DNA of 64,000 bases from Paenibacillus cellulosilyticus (GCF_003182255.1 NZ_QGTQ01000024.1:1-64000), one strand, 5' to 3'; shown: positions 26,040-34,817, counted from the first letter of the stretch. The notes: a model not told the origin generated them from the sequence alone. Made by a program: numbers and translations.

Positions 26040-27542
26040 ATGAGTAACAGACAAACGACAGACGTTATTTTAATTGGTGCCGGAATCATGAGTGCGACGC
26101 TTGGGGCGCTGCTGAAAGAACTGATGCCATCGTGGAAAATTTCCGTGTTCGAGAAGCTCGGAAGCGCTGGCGAAGAAAGCTCCAACGAGTGGAACAACGC
26201 GGGCACTGGCCACTCTGCACTGTGCGAGCTGAACTACACGAATGAGAAGCCGGACGGCTCCATCGACATTAACAAGGCAATTAAGGTTAATGAAGAATTC
26301 CAAGTATCCAGACAATTCTGGTCTTACCTGGTGAACAGCAACCTGATCCGCAATCCACGGGACTTTATCGTATCCGTACCCCATATGAGCTTCGTGCAAG
26401 GCGACAAGGATGTTAATTTCCTTCGCAAACGGTTCGCAGCACTGTCTGCCAACCCACTGTTCGATGGCATGGAGTTTTCCGACAGCCCAGAGAAGCTGAA
26501 GGAATGGATTCCGCTCATGATGCAAAACCGCACCTTGGACAAACCGATCGCGGCAACGAGAAGCGAAGCCGGAACGGACGTCAACTTCGGCGCGCTGACG
26601 CGCATCTTGTTCAAGCATCTGCAGAAGCAGAACGTAAACTTGGAATACAAGCGCAGCGTTGAAGACATCAAACGCACGAGCGATGGCCTGTGGGAAATGA
26701 AGGTTCGCAACCTCGATACGGGCAGCGTTGAGCGCCATGCAGCGCCATTCGTGTTCATCGGCGGCGGCGGCGGAAGCCTCCATCTGCTGCAAAAAACCGG
26801 AATTAAAGAAGGCAAAGGCGTTGGCGGTTTCCCTGTAAGCGGCCTGTTCATGGTGTGCAAAAACCCAGAGGTCGTAGCGAAGCACCGCGCCAAAGTATAC
26901 GGTCAAGCGCCAGTAGGCGCGCCTCCAATGTCCGTGCCTCACTTGGATACGCGTATGATCGACGGCAAGGAATCGCTGCTGTTCGGACCGTTCGCCGGCT
27001 TCTCGCCGAAGTTCCTGAAGACGGGCTCGATGTTCGACCTGATCACGTCGGTTAAACCGCACAACCTGTTAACGATGCTCGCAGCTGGCGTGAAGAGCGC
27101 TTCGCTGACGATGTACTTGATCAAGCAGGTAATGCTGTCCAAAGAACAACGCATGAACGATCTGCGTCAGTTCGTTCCGGATGCGAATAGCAATGACTGG
27201 GATCTGCTCGTTGCAGGTCAACGCGTACAGATCATTAAGGATACGCCTACGGGCGGCAAAGGCACCCTGCAATTCGGTACAGAAGTCATCAGCGCTGCTG
27301 ACGGCTCGGTCGCTGCCCTGCTCGGCGCATCCCCAGGCGCATCGACGGCTGTGTCCGTTATGCTCGAAGTAATCAACAAGTGCTTCCCGCAGCATATCAA
27401 AGCTTGGGAACCTAAGATCAAAGAAATGATCCCTTCGTACGGCGTGAAGCTGATGGAGAACCCAGAGCTTGTCCGCGAGATTCAAGCGACGACGGGTCGT
27501 GCACTAGGACTGAAAAGCGAACTGCAAGCTGCAGTTAAATAA
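26040..27542 (+). CDS. mqo: Malate:quinone oxidoreductase
   Basis: A 500-residue FAD enzyme, the usual family length. The start [17 protein letters not shown] holds the FAD motif; [28 protein letters not shown]-like [12 protein letters not shown] and the C-terminal [15 protein letters not shown] are typical of Mqo. It oxidises malate to oxaloacetate and passes electrons to the quinone pool at the membrane face, bypassing NAD malate dehydrogenase. It is monocistronic, with a clear terminator. Confidence 0.95.
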   Translation: MSNRQTTDVILIGAGIMSATLGALLKELMPSWKISVFEKLGSAGEESSNEWNNAGTGHSALCELNYTNEKPDGSIDINKAIKVNEEFQVSRQFWSYLVNSNLIRNPRDFIVSVPHMSFVQGDKDVNFLRKRFAALSANPLFDGMEFSDSPEKLKEWIPLMMQNRTLDKPIAATRSEAGTDVNFGALTRILFKHLQKQNVNLEYKRSVEDIKRTSDGLWEMKVRNLDTGSVERHAAPFVFIGGGGGSLHLLQKTGIKEGKGVGGFPVSGLFMVCKNPEVVAKHRAKVYGQAPVGAPPMSVPHLDTRMIDGKESLLFGPFAGFSPKFLKTGSMFDLITSVKPHNLLTMLAAGVKSASLTMYLIKQVMLSKEQRMNDLRQFVPDANSNDWDLLVAGQRVQIIKDTPTGGKGTLQFGTEVISAADGSVAALLGASPGASTAVSVMLEVINKCFPQHIKAWEPKIKEMIPSYGVKLMENPELVREIQATTGRALGLKSELQAAVK

Positions 27543-27555
27543 ATATCCACACACG

Positions 27556-27597
27556 AAGCGGCCTTCATCCCGATTGCGGGGCAAAGGCCGCTTTTTT
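27556..27597 (+). terminator. Rho-independent terminator of mqo
   Basis: AAGCGGCCTT (27556-27565) pairs with AAGGCCGCTT (27584-27593), followed by TTTT. Confidence 0.92.
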
Positions 27598-27641
27598 GTG
27601 TAGGCTACGAACCGTAGTGACGAGAAGGAGCGGATCTCGTA

Positions 27642-27731
27642 ATGGGAAGCAGCGCGCTAATAACGAATCTTGAGTTGAAGATCAATGATAACACAGATAA
27701 AGCCGTACGCTTCGCACGATTAAGAGCCTAA
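27642..27731 (+). CDS. Possible 29-residue small protein
   Basis: ATG to TAA gives MGSSALITNLELKINDNTDK followed by AVRFARLRA, with GAAGGAG 11 bases upstream. It lies between the mqo terminator and a VOC gene. No family is recognised, and support is limited to the ribosome site. Confidence 0.22.
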   Translation: MGSSALITNLELKINDNTDKAVRFARLRA

Positions 27732-27858
27732 TTACATTCAAGTCTTATCGTTTGATTTAGGCTGTAAATATTTTTTCTAGAACCTGTTTGGTTTCGTGGC
27801 CGGGTATCGTTTCTTGACTGAAGAATGAGATTGAACAACACTTGAGGAGATGATCAGG

Positions 27859-28320
27859 ATGGCAGGAATATTAGGCAATGCGTTAAAAACGGTGTGTTCG
27901 AACTATGTGCCCGTGAGAAACCCGCTCAAATCGGCGGAATGGTGGCAGCGGAATTTTGGACTCGAGTATGCAGTACCTTACAATGCGGCAGAAGCACAGG
28001 CGATCTTGAAGCTGTCGGATGGACAATGGCTGCACCTCGTAGAAACAGATGGCCCGATCGATAACCAATTTCCTAATAAGGCGGGATACGAAATGTTTCG
28101 GCTAACGTTCGAGGTTCGGCAAATCGAAGTGCTGTATGATCACTTGCGGGAAAACGGCGTGAAGACGGCTGAGCTGGAGGACCGCGATAGCTGCGGCATT
28201 AACTTCGTCTTCTACGATCTGGACGGCAACAAGTTCGATGTAAACGAATGCGTGAATGTGCATCGGACGCCGGAAGCGGTTGAACGACTGAAGGGTCATT
28301 TGTTCGGTTTGGTGAGATAA
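27859..28320 (+). CDS. VOC-family (bleomycin-resistance-like) protein
   Basis: About 153 residues from the ATG nine bases after GAGGAG; an ATG at 27850 touches that box and is unlikely. Two VOC strands are visible: YVPVRNPLKSAEWWQRNFGLEY and INFVFYDLDGNKFDVNEC, with a metal-type His in WLHLVETDG and Glu near the end. Function within the superfamily is open. It is followed by the GyrI-like gene 41 bases on, and the two may form an operon. Confidence 0.8.
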   Translation: MAGILGNALKTVCSNYVPVRNPLKSAEWWQRNFGLEYAVPYNAAEAQAILKLSDGQWLHLVETDGPIDNQFPNKAGYEMFRLTFEVRQIEVLYDHLRENGVKTAELEDRDSCGINFVFYDLDGNKFDVNECVNVHRTPEAVERLKGHLFGLVR

Positions 28321-28361
28321 GATAGTAGCTGTTGCTGCGAACATGGGAGCGTGAATTCAGC

Positions 28362-28844
28362 GTGAGAGTCGAGATTGTGGAAACGAATCAACTATCAGCC
28401 TATATCGGCGTTCGTGCATGTGCGGCTTTTTCGGACCTAGGCGTTGCAGTTAATCGGGCCTTCGACGAATTGATCAGCAGACGGGATGAAATCAAGACTA
28501 TCAAGAACCCGGATGTTACGTATGGCATTACTCCACCGAACTATAAAGGCAATGCCGGGGTTGTCGATTTCTACAGCTGCTTTGAGGTCGAGCCGCTCGA
28601 AGGCCTGCCGCATGGGATGGTGCATCTCCATCTGCTGCCTCGCTTGTATGCCGTAACGTACTACCGAGGGCCTGCCAGTCAGACCGTTACGGCCTACGAC
28701 TTCACCAGTCAGTGGCTGAAGGACAACGGATATGATTATGACGATGTCGCTTATTATTTGGAGCGTTACGATGAGAAGACCATCGCCGCTTCCGATGATG
28801 AACGGAATGAGATTCAAATTTGGACGCCTGTTAAGAAACGTTAA
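28362..28844 (+). CDS. GyrI-like effector-binding domain protein
   Basis: About 160 residues from the GTG 12 bases after GGGAG; a TTG at 28332 is an alternative start. The order of strands RVEIVETNQLSAYIGVRA, VTYGITPPNY, YSCFEVEP and LYAVTYYRGP is that of the SHS2-type GyrI/AraE_binding domain, without a DNA-binding part. Such stand-alone domains bind small hydrophobic molecules or inhibit a partner. It ends just before a shared terminator. Confidence 0.75.
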   Translation: MRVEIVETNQLSAYIGVRACAAFSDLGVAVNRAFDELISRRDEIKTIKNPDVTYGITPPNYKGNAGVVDFYSCFEVEPLEGLPHGMVHLHLLPRLYAVTYYRGPASQTVTAYDFTSQWLKDNGYDYDDVAYYLERYDEKTIAASDDERNEIQIWTPVKKR

Positions 28845-28863
28845 AGCTACGGCGGAGTGAGAA

Positions 28864-28908
28864 AAGGGCTGTCGCGAAAGCACGTATGGTGCTCTTGCGA
28901 CAGCCCTT
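28864..28908. terminator. Bidirectional terminator
   Basis: AAGGGCTGTCGC (28864-28875) pairs with GCGACAGCCCTT (28897-28908), with an inner AGCAC/GTGCT stem. It lies between converging genes; on the minus strand it is followed by TTCTC after TTTT. Confidence 0.88.
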
Positions 28909-29010
28909 GTACGTTCATCGTGTACCGCGTAGGCAGCGGACCATGCTGGCTGAAACGTGTTAAAGCTGCACAGTGTGCATGCATTTCGGCTCGAAATAGT
29001 CGTCGCCCAC

Positions 29011-29757
29011 TTAAAGCGTCTGCCCGCTATCCACCGTAATAATTTGACCCGTCAACGCTTCCTGTTCCAGCGTCGAGCAGATCATGGAGGCGATATCCTC
29101 TGGTGTGGAGATGCTCTGCAGCAGCAGTCTTGGCGCCAGCTTCTTCATCTGCTCTTCGCGGCCTGCCCACCATCTCGTCTCTACAGCGCCTGGCGCGATG
29201 CAGTTGACCCGAATAGTCGGAGCGAGTGCGCGTGCGAGCGACTTCGTTAGGCCGTGAACGGCCGATTTGGATACCGCATAAGGGAGCGATGAACCGGAAC
29301 CCGTCGAACCGGCAATGCTGCCGACGTTGACGATGGCGCCTGCGGCGTTATTTTTCATAAAAGAAGATACGGCTCTTGCGCAGTAGAACATGCCCTTCAC
29401 ATTCACATCGAAAAGCTCGTCCCATACGTCGTCCGTAGCAGCCTCTAGATCATTCAGCGGGATATGCCGAGTAATGCTCGCATTGTTCACAAGCACGTCG
29501 ATCGTCCCGAACTGCTCCGCGATGGAGCTGACCATGCTGCGTACTTCTTGGTCCTTGGACACATCCGCTTGTACCGCTATCGCTCGTCCGCCCTCGGCGA
29601 TAATCTGCTGCACCGTTTCCTCAGCATCCGCTTGAGAACGAGAATAGTTCACCGCCACGATCGCCCCGCGCTTCGCGAGCGCCAAGCTTGTCGCCCGTCC
29701 GATTCCCGTACCGCCGCCCGTCACGACAGCTACCTTGTTCTTCAATTCCATGTTCAT
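29011..29757 (-). CDS. SDR-family oxidoreductase
   Basis: A 248-residue classical SDR: VTGGGTGIGRATSLAL (NADP site), DVLVNNASITRH, catalytic Ser in VNVGSIAGS and YAVSKSAVHG with Tyr-x3-Lys, and a C-terminal ITVDSGQTL. It resembles glucose 1-dehydrogenase or 3-oxoacyl-ACP reductase paralogues used for many alcohols. It is alone on its strand, with no pathway context. Confidence 0.87.
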   Translation of the reverse strand: MNMELKNKVAVVTGGGTGIGRATSLALAKRGAIVAVNYSRSQADAEETVQQIIAEGGRAIAVQADVSKDQEVRSMVSSIAEQFGTIDVLVNNASITRHIPLNDLEAATDDVWDELFDVNVKGMFYCARAVSSFMKNNAAGAIVNVGSIAGSTGSGSSLPYAVSKSAVHGLTKSLARALAPTIRVNCIAPGAVETRWWAGREEQMKKLAPRLLLQSISTPEDIASMICSTLEQEALTGQIITVDSGQTL

Positions 29758-29944
29758 CCACTCCTTTACCTGTACAAGTGCGTCTATTGTAAGATTCTAG
29801 TGGGGGTTTGTCTAGCGTTGGTAGAGCTAGTTCTCACAAATAATAAATGTAAATTAGACCTTGTGCTAGCTTATTTACCTTTGTATACTTTATTATATTA
29901 AAGCATTACCATAATAAAGCATACAGAAAGGAAGGTATTTAACC

Positions 29945-30628
29945 ATGCGGACCGAACTTCGTATCGCAATACCAAAAGGACAAACAACCGTCACGCAAAT
30001 ATTCAAACAAGCCGGTTATTCAATATCTGATGAATTAGAGGTCTCGCGTAAATATATCATTCCTATTCCTTACTTTGGCTTGTCGTTCATCCTTGCGAAG
30101 GCAATCGATATCCCAACCTACGTGGCATATGGCGCAGCTGATATAGGCATTGTTGGAAAAGAGGTTCTACTGGAGAATCAGAGAGATGTTTATGAACTGC
30201 TCGATCTTGGCATTACGCCAAATACACTAGCTGTGTTCGGTAAATTGGGACAGATACAGACGAATCCCAAAGTGGCAACCGCCTATCCAAACATTGCATC
30301 GGCCTATTATCGGGATAAAGGTCAACAAGCTGAAATCATCCCTTTGAACGGATCCCTAGAGCTTGCTACAGAATCAGGTCTGGCGGATTGCATCGTTGAC
30401 GTCGTTGGTTCTATCAATGTCGATAGGAGTAAGCTCTCCGTGCTGGACACCATCCAACACATTTCTAGCCGCCTAATCGCGAATCGTGCAAGTTACATGC
30501 TGAATAACGATCAAATTAATCAGCTGTGTGATCGTTTAAGTGCTGCCATTGCTATTCATTCACAAGCTGCGCAATCGCGCACGACCCCGAACATTGTGCT
30601 CGAAGAACGCTCTCGCCTCGGGGAATAG
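29945..30628 (+). CDS. HisG-like ATP phosphoribosyltransferase paralogue with altered PRPP loop
   Basis: A 227-residue protein, like short HisG. The fold marks are LRIAIPKGQTT, YGAADIGIVGKEVLLE and GLADCIVDVV. In true HisG the last segment runs into the PRPP-binding TGxTLxxNxL; here it reads GSINVDRSKLS, so the Thr-Gly-x-Thr-Leu is missing. There is no hisZ or other his gene nearby, and local base composition is more AT-rich than its neighbours, which suggests transfer. It may be a non-catalytic or re-purposed paralogue. AAGGAAGG precedes the ATG. Its 3' end overlaps the convergent Nudix gene by 69 bases. Confidence 0.8.
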   Translation: MRTELRIAIPKGQTTVTQIFKQAGYSISDELEVSRKYIIPIPYFGLSFILAKAIDIPTYVAYGAADIGIVGKEVLLENQRDVYELLDLGITPNTLAVFGKLGQIQTNPKVATAYPNIASAYYRDKGQQAEIIPLNGSLELATESGLADCIVDVVGSINVDRSKLSVLDTIQHISSRLIANRASYMLNNDQINQLCDRLSAAIAIHSQAAQSRTTPNIVLEERSRLGE

Positions 30629-31012
30629 AAGCTCTGCAAGTTCGTCCCTACTAAACCATCGGACCTCGTCGATCTCGTCGTCCTGCGGGGCTAGATCCGT
30701 GCCATCTCCGATATATTCAACAAGAAACATCGTCGTCTCTTGCCGTTCCGAACCAAGCTTCTCACGTGCGACAGAATCAAATTCAAAGCAAATCTTCTGT
30801 TCGAATTGGCGGTGGATAACGAACTGCTCCGAGCCAGTCTCTTCCCTCAACTCCCTGCGCAGCGCATGCTCGAAGTCCACGTCGCCCTGTTCCATACCGC
30901 CCTTGGGAAAATCCCATTTGCCCGCTATCTTGCCTTGCGCACCTTTCACCTTGTGGACTAACAGAACTTTGTCGCCATTCAGAATGACGCCGCCTACTGC
31001 TTTACGAATCAT
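30560..31012 (-). CDS. Nudix hydrolase
   Basis: A 150-residue Nudix-fold protein. The box is in GGMEQGDVDFEHALRRELRE followed by ETG, with REx2EExG intact and one residue more than the standard spacing before it. It cleaves a nucleoside-diphosphate-linked compound; KWDFPKGGME resembles diadenosine and diphosphoinositol-type hydrolases. The tail overlaps the end of the HisG-like gene on the other strand. Confidence 0.87.
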   Translation of the reverse strand: MIRKAVGGVILNGDKVLLVHKVKGAQGKIAGKWDFPKGGMEQGDVDFEHALRRELREETGSEQFVIHRQFEQKICFEFDSVAREKLGSERQETTMFLVEYIGDGTDLAPQDDEIDEVRWFSRDELAELLFPEARAFFEHNVRGRARLRSL

Positions 31013-31131
31013 ACCGCATCCTCCAGTCCTATCATTTGGAAAATAACACTAGGTTTATTATAAAAGCATCTCTCTACGAGATAAACAGGTGCCGTCACCG
31101 CGAATAACCAACTAACCCCAAACAAAACAAA

Positions 31132-31157
31132 AACGCGCCTGCCCCAGCAGACGCGTT
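31132..31157 (-). terminator. Terminator of the zinc-ribbon gene
   Basis: AACGCGCCTG (31132-31141) pairs with CAGACGCGTT (31148-31157) with one G-T type mismatch. On the minus strand it is followed by TTTTGTTTTG. Confidence 0.8.
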
Positions 31158-31188
31158 CTCGTCACAACTAACTTATCCTCAAGCTCAT

Positions 31189-31392
31189 TCAATCGCCTAG
31201 TCTTTTATGAATCCCCGTGTGGAAAAATTCGCTGTGTCCACAGTTCGGACAGACGTATACGTTGAAGGTCAAATGCTCTTCTACGTCGAACAGCGCTCCG
31301 AAAATCCCCCGGTTATTGTCCCGCGAGTCAAACCGGTATTCCTTCAGAAACTGCATATCGCCGCTGCACCGCAAGCAATCTAAGCCTTCCAC
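31189..31392 (-). CDS. Small zinc-ribbon protein
   Basis: 67 residues with a GTG start nine bases after GGGGAG. Two Cys pairs, CLRC near residue 6 and CPNC near 49, can hold one zinc ion, with a beta-rich segment HLTFNVYVCPNCGHSEFF. This is the pattern of small Bacillales zinc-ribbon, possibly nucleic-acid-binding, proteins of unknown role. It is monocistronic. Confidence 0.7.
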   Translation of the reverse strand: MEGLDCLRCSGDMQFLKEYRFDSRDNNRGIFGALFDVEEHLTFNVYVCPNCGHSEFFHTGIHKRLGD

Positions 31393-31498
31393 CAGTCCAT
31401 CTCCCCTCGTGCTAATTTACCATTATTAACGAGTTAGCACGAAATAGGTTGCAGTTGGAACTAGGTATTTTTATTCAGATTCCATCCACATGTGACTG

Positions 31499-31584
31499 TG
31501 TGGATATTGTGGATAAGCTGTGACTTATGTTTATAACTTGAAGCGCTTTCTTTACCAATGCAGCGTGGAAAACGATTGTCCACA
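31499..31584. promoter_or_regulatory. DnaA-box cluster 1
   Basis: An exact DnaA box TGTGGATAA at 31508-31516, directly abutted by TGTGGATAT at 31499-31507, and TTGTCCACA at 31576-31584 (each one mismatch). It lies beside the 3' end of the TipAL-type gene. Confidence 0.55.
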
Positions 31585-31600
31585 ACGCACACCACTACTA

Positions 31601-32377
31601 TTATTCATTCTCCGCTTCAACCCGGTCGCAGTGCAGGAGCATCGCATCGCGCATAAACGCCGCAAGTCCTTCCTTATACTTATCGATATTCGCCGTAAAA
31701 CGTGGGTCGCCTACGTACATTTCCCCGAGCCCGCGATAAATCTCAGTCGAGCAATTGTAGAAGTTGTCCGTAATATGCTGCCGATGCTCGGCAATAATGC
31801 GCTGCACTTCCTCATCCGCCGGCCCGAACGGCATTCGTTCAATCAAACCGCGATACACCTCATCGTTGAACGCCTTGATCTGACGCCAATCTTCCTCCGT
31901 ATATTCGGCTGTCCGACGTGCCGATTCCTTATAAGCGTCCGTGCTGCCCCACCGTTGTTCCGCTTCCTTGCCGTACTTCCGCTGGTGCTCCTCGATACCC
32001 TTCATATCAAATGGCTCAAACATGTCCTGCTTGCTCATCGAATATCCTCCTTCAATCGACTGAAGCGTCCGCTCCACCGACTGGATAATGTGCTCGAGGC
32101 GACGCTTCTTCTTCAGCAGCAGCTCCTTGTGGATACGCAGCATTCGCTGCCGGTCATACGCCGGATCGTCCAGAATGAGGCGAACCTCCTGCAGTGGAAG
32201 CTCCATCTCCTTGAAGAAAAGCACCTGCTGCAGCCGCTCCAAATCCTGCTCGCTGTACAGCCTGTAGCCGTTATCCCCAATCTCGGACGGCTTGAGCAGT
32301 CCGATCTCGTCGTAATGGTGCAGTGTGCGCACACTGACCCCCGCCAGCTGAGCCACTTCCTTCACTTTGTAATACAT
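31601..32377 (-). CDS. MerR regulator with TipAS ligand domain
   Basis: 258 residues. The N-terminal MerR HTH begins MYYKVKEVAQLAGVSVRTLHHY and runs to about 70, a coiled-coil dimer helix follows (about 75-118), and then a C-terminal TipAS domain (about 130-255) with RWGSTDAYKESARRTAEYTE and FYNCSTEIYRGLGEMYV. TipAL and Mta proteins bind peptide antibiotics or other drugs and activate transporter genes. The target here is unknown; no exporter is adjacent. The upstream region carries the second DnaA-box cluster. Confidence 0.92.
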   Translation of the reverse strand: MYYKVKEVAQLAGVSVRTLHHYDEIGLLKPSEIGDNGYRLYSEQDLERLQQVLFFKEMELPLQEVRLILDDPAYDRQRMLRIHKELLLKKKRRLEHIIQSVERTLQSIEGGYSMSKQDMFEPFDMKGIEEHQRKYGKEAEQRWGSTDAYKESARRTAEYTEEDWRQIKAFNDEVYRGLIERMPFGPADEEVQRIIAEHRQHITDNFYNCSTEIYRGLGEMYVGDPRFTANIDKYKEGLAAFMRDAMLLHCDRVEAENE

Positions 32378-32458
32378 GTCGCATCACCTCTTACTTGTAT
32401 CGTAAAGGATCACGTAACGTGAGAGTCAACATTTATATAAGCCCATGTTATACAGAAT

Positions 32459-32545
32459 TTATCCCCAGTGCAAAATGTGAATAATGTGGATAAACCTATG
32501 GATAACCGCATCGCTATGCGTAATACTATTCCTTATTTATCCACA
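32459..32545. promoter_or_regulatory. DnaA-box cluster 2
   Basis: Within 87 bases: exact boxes at 32485-32493 (TGTGGATAA) and 32537-32545 (TTATCCACA), and one-mismatch boxes at 32459-32467, 32476-32484 and 32497-32505. It lies upstream of the TipAL-type gene. Confidence 0.6.
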
Positions 32546-32569
32546 TGTGCACGAAGTCCTAGACAGCAC

Positions 32570-32599
32570 AACGAGGCTTACCTAATGGCAAGCCTCGTT
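32570..32599. terminator. Hairpin after the dioxygenase gene
   Basis: AACGAGGCTT (32570-32579) pairs perfectly with AAGCCTCGTT (32590-32599). No good T-run is seen on either strand. Confidence 0.6.
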
Positions 32600-32643
32600 A
32601 CTTATAGTACGTGTTGTGAATTACCTCTCCTAGCCTATTCGGC

Positions 32644-33414
32644 TTAGAACTTCATGCAAATATAGCTGAGCGTTCCCATCTCGTAGCTGCGGTGGATCAC
32701 TTCCGGCTTGTTCTGCGGGTCCCCATTACCGAAAGCAATGTACAGTGGGACAAAATGCTCCGGACGCGGCACAGCCTTCCGTGCGTTCGGCGCAAGCTCC
32801 TCATAGCGGAACAACGAATCGAGATCGCGTTCGTTCATTCGATCGACCAGCCAATCGTCGAAATCGATCGCCCATTGCTCCGGCTCGCCGCCGCCCCAGC
32901 GCATCTGCTGGAAGTTGTGCACAGTCGCGCCGCTGCCGATGACCAGAATATCTTCCGCGCCGAGTCCGCGCAATGCTTCGCCGACACGATATTGATATTC
33001 ATTCGTCTGAAATGGTTGAACAGAAATTTGTACAAGTGGAATATCCGCATCTGGGTACAGACGTGACAGCACGACCCATGTTCCGTGGTCGAGTCCACGT
33101 CTGTTATCATATTGAACAGGAATGCCCTGCTCGCTAAGCCGCTTCCCGACTTGTTCGGCCAGCCCGACTGAGCCTGGTGCAGGATATCTCATATCGAACA
33201 GCGGCTGTGGAAACCCGCCGAAATCATGAATCGTGGTGTAGCGGCCCTCCACTGCGGAAATCGTCAGCACTTCCGTCTCCCAGTGGGCAGTGAATAAAAC
33301 AATGGCCTTTGGCTTGCCGATCACCTTACCGTAGTTAGAAAGAAATACACCGCACTCGTTATCTTCAATCGCCATCATCGGCGATCCGTGTCCTATGAAT
33401 AAAGCTGGCATCAT
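32644..33414 (-). CDS. DODA-type extradiol ring-opening dioxygenase (LigB family)
   Basis: A 256-residue class III extradiol dioxygenase, YgiD-like. FIGHGSPMMAIED supplies the first His, FTAHWETEVLTIS the second, and GATVHNF near 175 a further conserved His. Bacterial homologues cleave catecholic rings such as DOPA using a metal ion. It is divergent from an HxlR gene with an ordered set of half-sites between them, so it is probably under that regulator. A role in removing catechols or quinone precursors is inferred. Confidence 0.9.
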   Translation of the reverse strand: MMPALFIGHGSPMMAIEDNECGVFLSNYGKVIGKPKAIVLFTAHWETEVLTISAVEGRYTTIHDFGGFPQPLFDMRYPAPGSVGLAEQVGKRLSEQGIPVQYDNRRGLDHGTWVVLSRLYPDADIPLVQISVQPFQTNEYQYRVGEALRGLGAEDILVIGSGATVHNFQQMRWGGGEPEQWAIDFDDWLVDRMNERDLDSLFRYEELAPNARKAVPRPEHFVPLYIAFGNGDPQNKPEVIHRSYEMGTLSYICMKF

Positions 33415-33453
33415 AATAGAAGCCCCCTTCTTGTCGCTGTAGTTATATATAAT

Positions 33454-33481
33454 AAGTAACCTAATTACTTTATGTAAGTAA
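33454..33481. promoter_or_regulatory. Triple half-site operator, probably for HxlR
   Basis: AAGTAA-N5-TTACTT-N5-AAGTAA: three 6-base half-sites spaced 11 bases, about one helical turn, making two overlapping perfect inverted repeats. They lie 40 bases before the dioxygenase start, in the divergent promoter region with the HxlR gene. Confidence 0.65.
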
Positions 33482-33593
33482 GTTTATCGAATATCCTACC
33501 GTAAGTCAATCCTTTCTCACATGGTATTGCCCAACTACTAACTATATTTTTTTTAGTGCACTTGCGATATAATAATTGCATTGAGGTGATAAG

Positions 33594-33902
33594 ATGAACG
33601 AGACGGCGATATGTCCTCGTTTCGAGAAAGCGGTCGGTATGCTGAGCAAACGCTGGGTTTCGCTCATCGTATTCCAGCTGTTGAACGGTCCGAGCAGATT
33701 TTGCGCCTTGGAAGATTCCCTCCCGAACATTAGCGGCAGGCTGCTGTCAGAGCGGCTGAAGGAGCTTGAGCAGGAAGGGATCGTACGAAGAGAAGTATAC
33801 CCTGAGATGCCGGTTCGTATTGAATACTCATTGACGGACAAAGGACGCGCGCTAGCGCCTATTCTTGCTGAGATTGGCACATGGTCGTCGAACTGGCTGT
33901 AA
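33594..33902 (+). CDS. HxlR-family transcriptional regulator
   Basis: A 102-residue winged-helix protein: CPRFEKAVGMLSKRWVSLIV, FCALEDSLPNISGRLLSERL (recognition helix) and the wing RIEYSLTDKGRAL. The conserved N-terminal Cys (Cys7), which in YodB and HypR senses quinones and other electrophiles, is present. Next to a dioxygenase and an azoreductase this suggests a redox or electrophile sensor. It probably represses the divergent dioxygenase gene. Confidence 0.9.
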   Translation: MNETAICPRFEKAVGMLSKRWVSLIVFQLLNGPSRFCALEDSLPNISGRLLSERLKELEQEGIVRREVYPEMPVRIEYSLTDKGRALAPILAEIGTWSSNWL

Positions 33903-33938
33903 CCTTACAGCCAGTTTCACGCATGCCTACAACACAAA

Positions 33939-33978
33939 GCCCTGCGTAGAAGACGTAATCGTCTTCCGCGCAGGGCTA
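33939..33978. terminator. Bidirectional terminator between hxlR-type and azoR genes
   Basis: AGCCCTGCG-t-AGAAGACG pairs with CGTCTTC-c-GCGCAGGGCT (33939-33978), followed by ATTTTC on the plus strand. Confidence 0.88.
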
Positions 33979-33996
33979 TTTTCGTCAGGACCGTTC

Positions 33997-34623
33997 TTAT
34001 ACAGCAGCTGCGATTGCAGCAGCTTTCTCAAGACCTTCACCGATGATCGATGCTGCTTGGTCTGGAAGTTGGTTGTGGCCTTCGATGATAACCGATTCGA
34101 TATCCGTAATACCAAAGAAGCGCAGTTGGTTCGCAACGAGGTTGTAAGACATTTCTGCTGCCGCCGCTGGACCTTCGGAATAAATGCCGCCGCGTGCGTT
34201 AAGCAGAACGACTTTTTTGCCGCCCAACAGACCAACAGGACCTTCTGGCGTATATTTGAACGATTTGCCCGCTTGGCTCAGGTAGTCGATGTACGTGTGC
34301 AATGGCGCTGGCACTGTCATGTTCCAGAGCGGGAATGCCAATACGACGAGATCCGCTGCGATGAACTGATCCAGGTAACGGCCAGCGATAGCTGCGGCTT
34401 GCGCCTCTTCAGCCGTCGCGTCGATGCCGCGTGCTGTCTTGAACAGCCCCGTAATCATCGTGTTGTTCAGGTATGGAAGCTCCTCTTGGTACAGATCCAG
34501 CTCTGTTACTTGCGTGTCTGGATGTGCTTTCTTGTAGCTATCTACATATGCGTTGTACAGCTGTACGCTTACTGCTTGATCAGCTGGACGGTCATTTGCT
34601 TTAACGAAAAGTACGTTTGTCAT
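33997..34623 (-). CDS. azoR: FMN-dependent NADH-azoreductase
   Basis: A 208-residue flavodoxin-fold quinone reductase. VLFVKANDRPADQAVSVQLY, FPLWNMTVPAPLHTYIDYL and LLNARGGIYSEGPAAA are the AzoR signatures. It uses NADH and FMN for two-electron reduction of quinones and azo compounds, which protects thiols from quinone damage. GGAGG precedes the ATG. It converges with the HxlR gene and probably belongs to the same stress response. Confidence 0.93.
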   Translation of the reverse strand: MTNVLFVKANDRPADQAVSVQLYNAYVDSYKKAHPDTQVTELDLYQEELPYLNNTMITGLFKTARGIDATAEEAQAAAIAGRYLDQFIAADLVVLAFPLWNMTVPAPLHTYIDYLSQAGKSFKYTPEGPVGLLGGKKVVLLNARGGIYSEGPAAAAEMSYNLVANQLRFFGITDIESVIIEGHNQLPDQAASIIGEGLEKAAAIAAAV

Positions 34624-34769
34624 GATGGTTCCTCCTCCAAATTGGTGTTGCTCTATTTTTGTAAGTTGCTTTTGTTTATTGCTATGAGCTTATTGTACAT
34701 AGATTTGCACCTCCCACGCGTCGGTGAATGGTCTTAAGGCAATCTACTGCTTTGGGCTAAGAAAATGAA

Positions 34770-34803
34770 ACAAGCGTCTACGACTAAAGTCGTAGACGCT
34801 TGT
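34770..34803. terminator. Hairpin after the FAH-family gene
   Basis: ACAAGCGTCTACGACT (34770-34785) pairs perfectly with AGTCGTAGACGCTTGT (34788-34803) around AA. On the minus strand TTTCATTTTC follows. Confidence 0.85.
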
Positions 34804-34817
34804 TGTTGGGTATGACA

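Noticed and set aside
31499-32545. Chromosomal replication origin
   Set aside because: DnaA boxes are present, but dnaA, dnaN or other origin genes and an AT-rich unwinding region are not.
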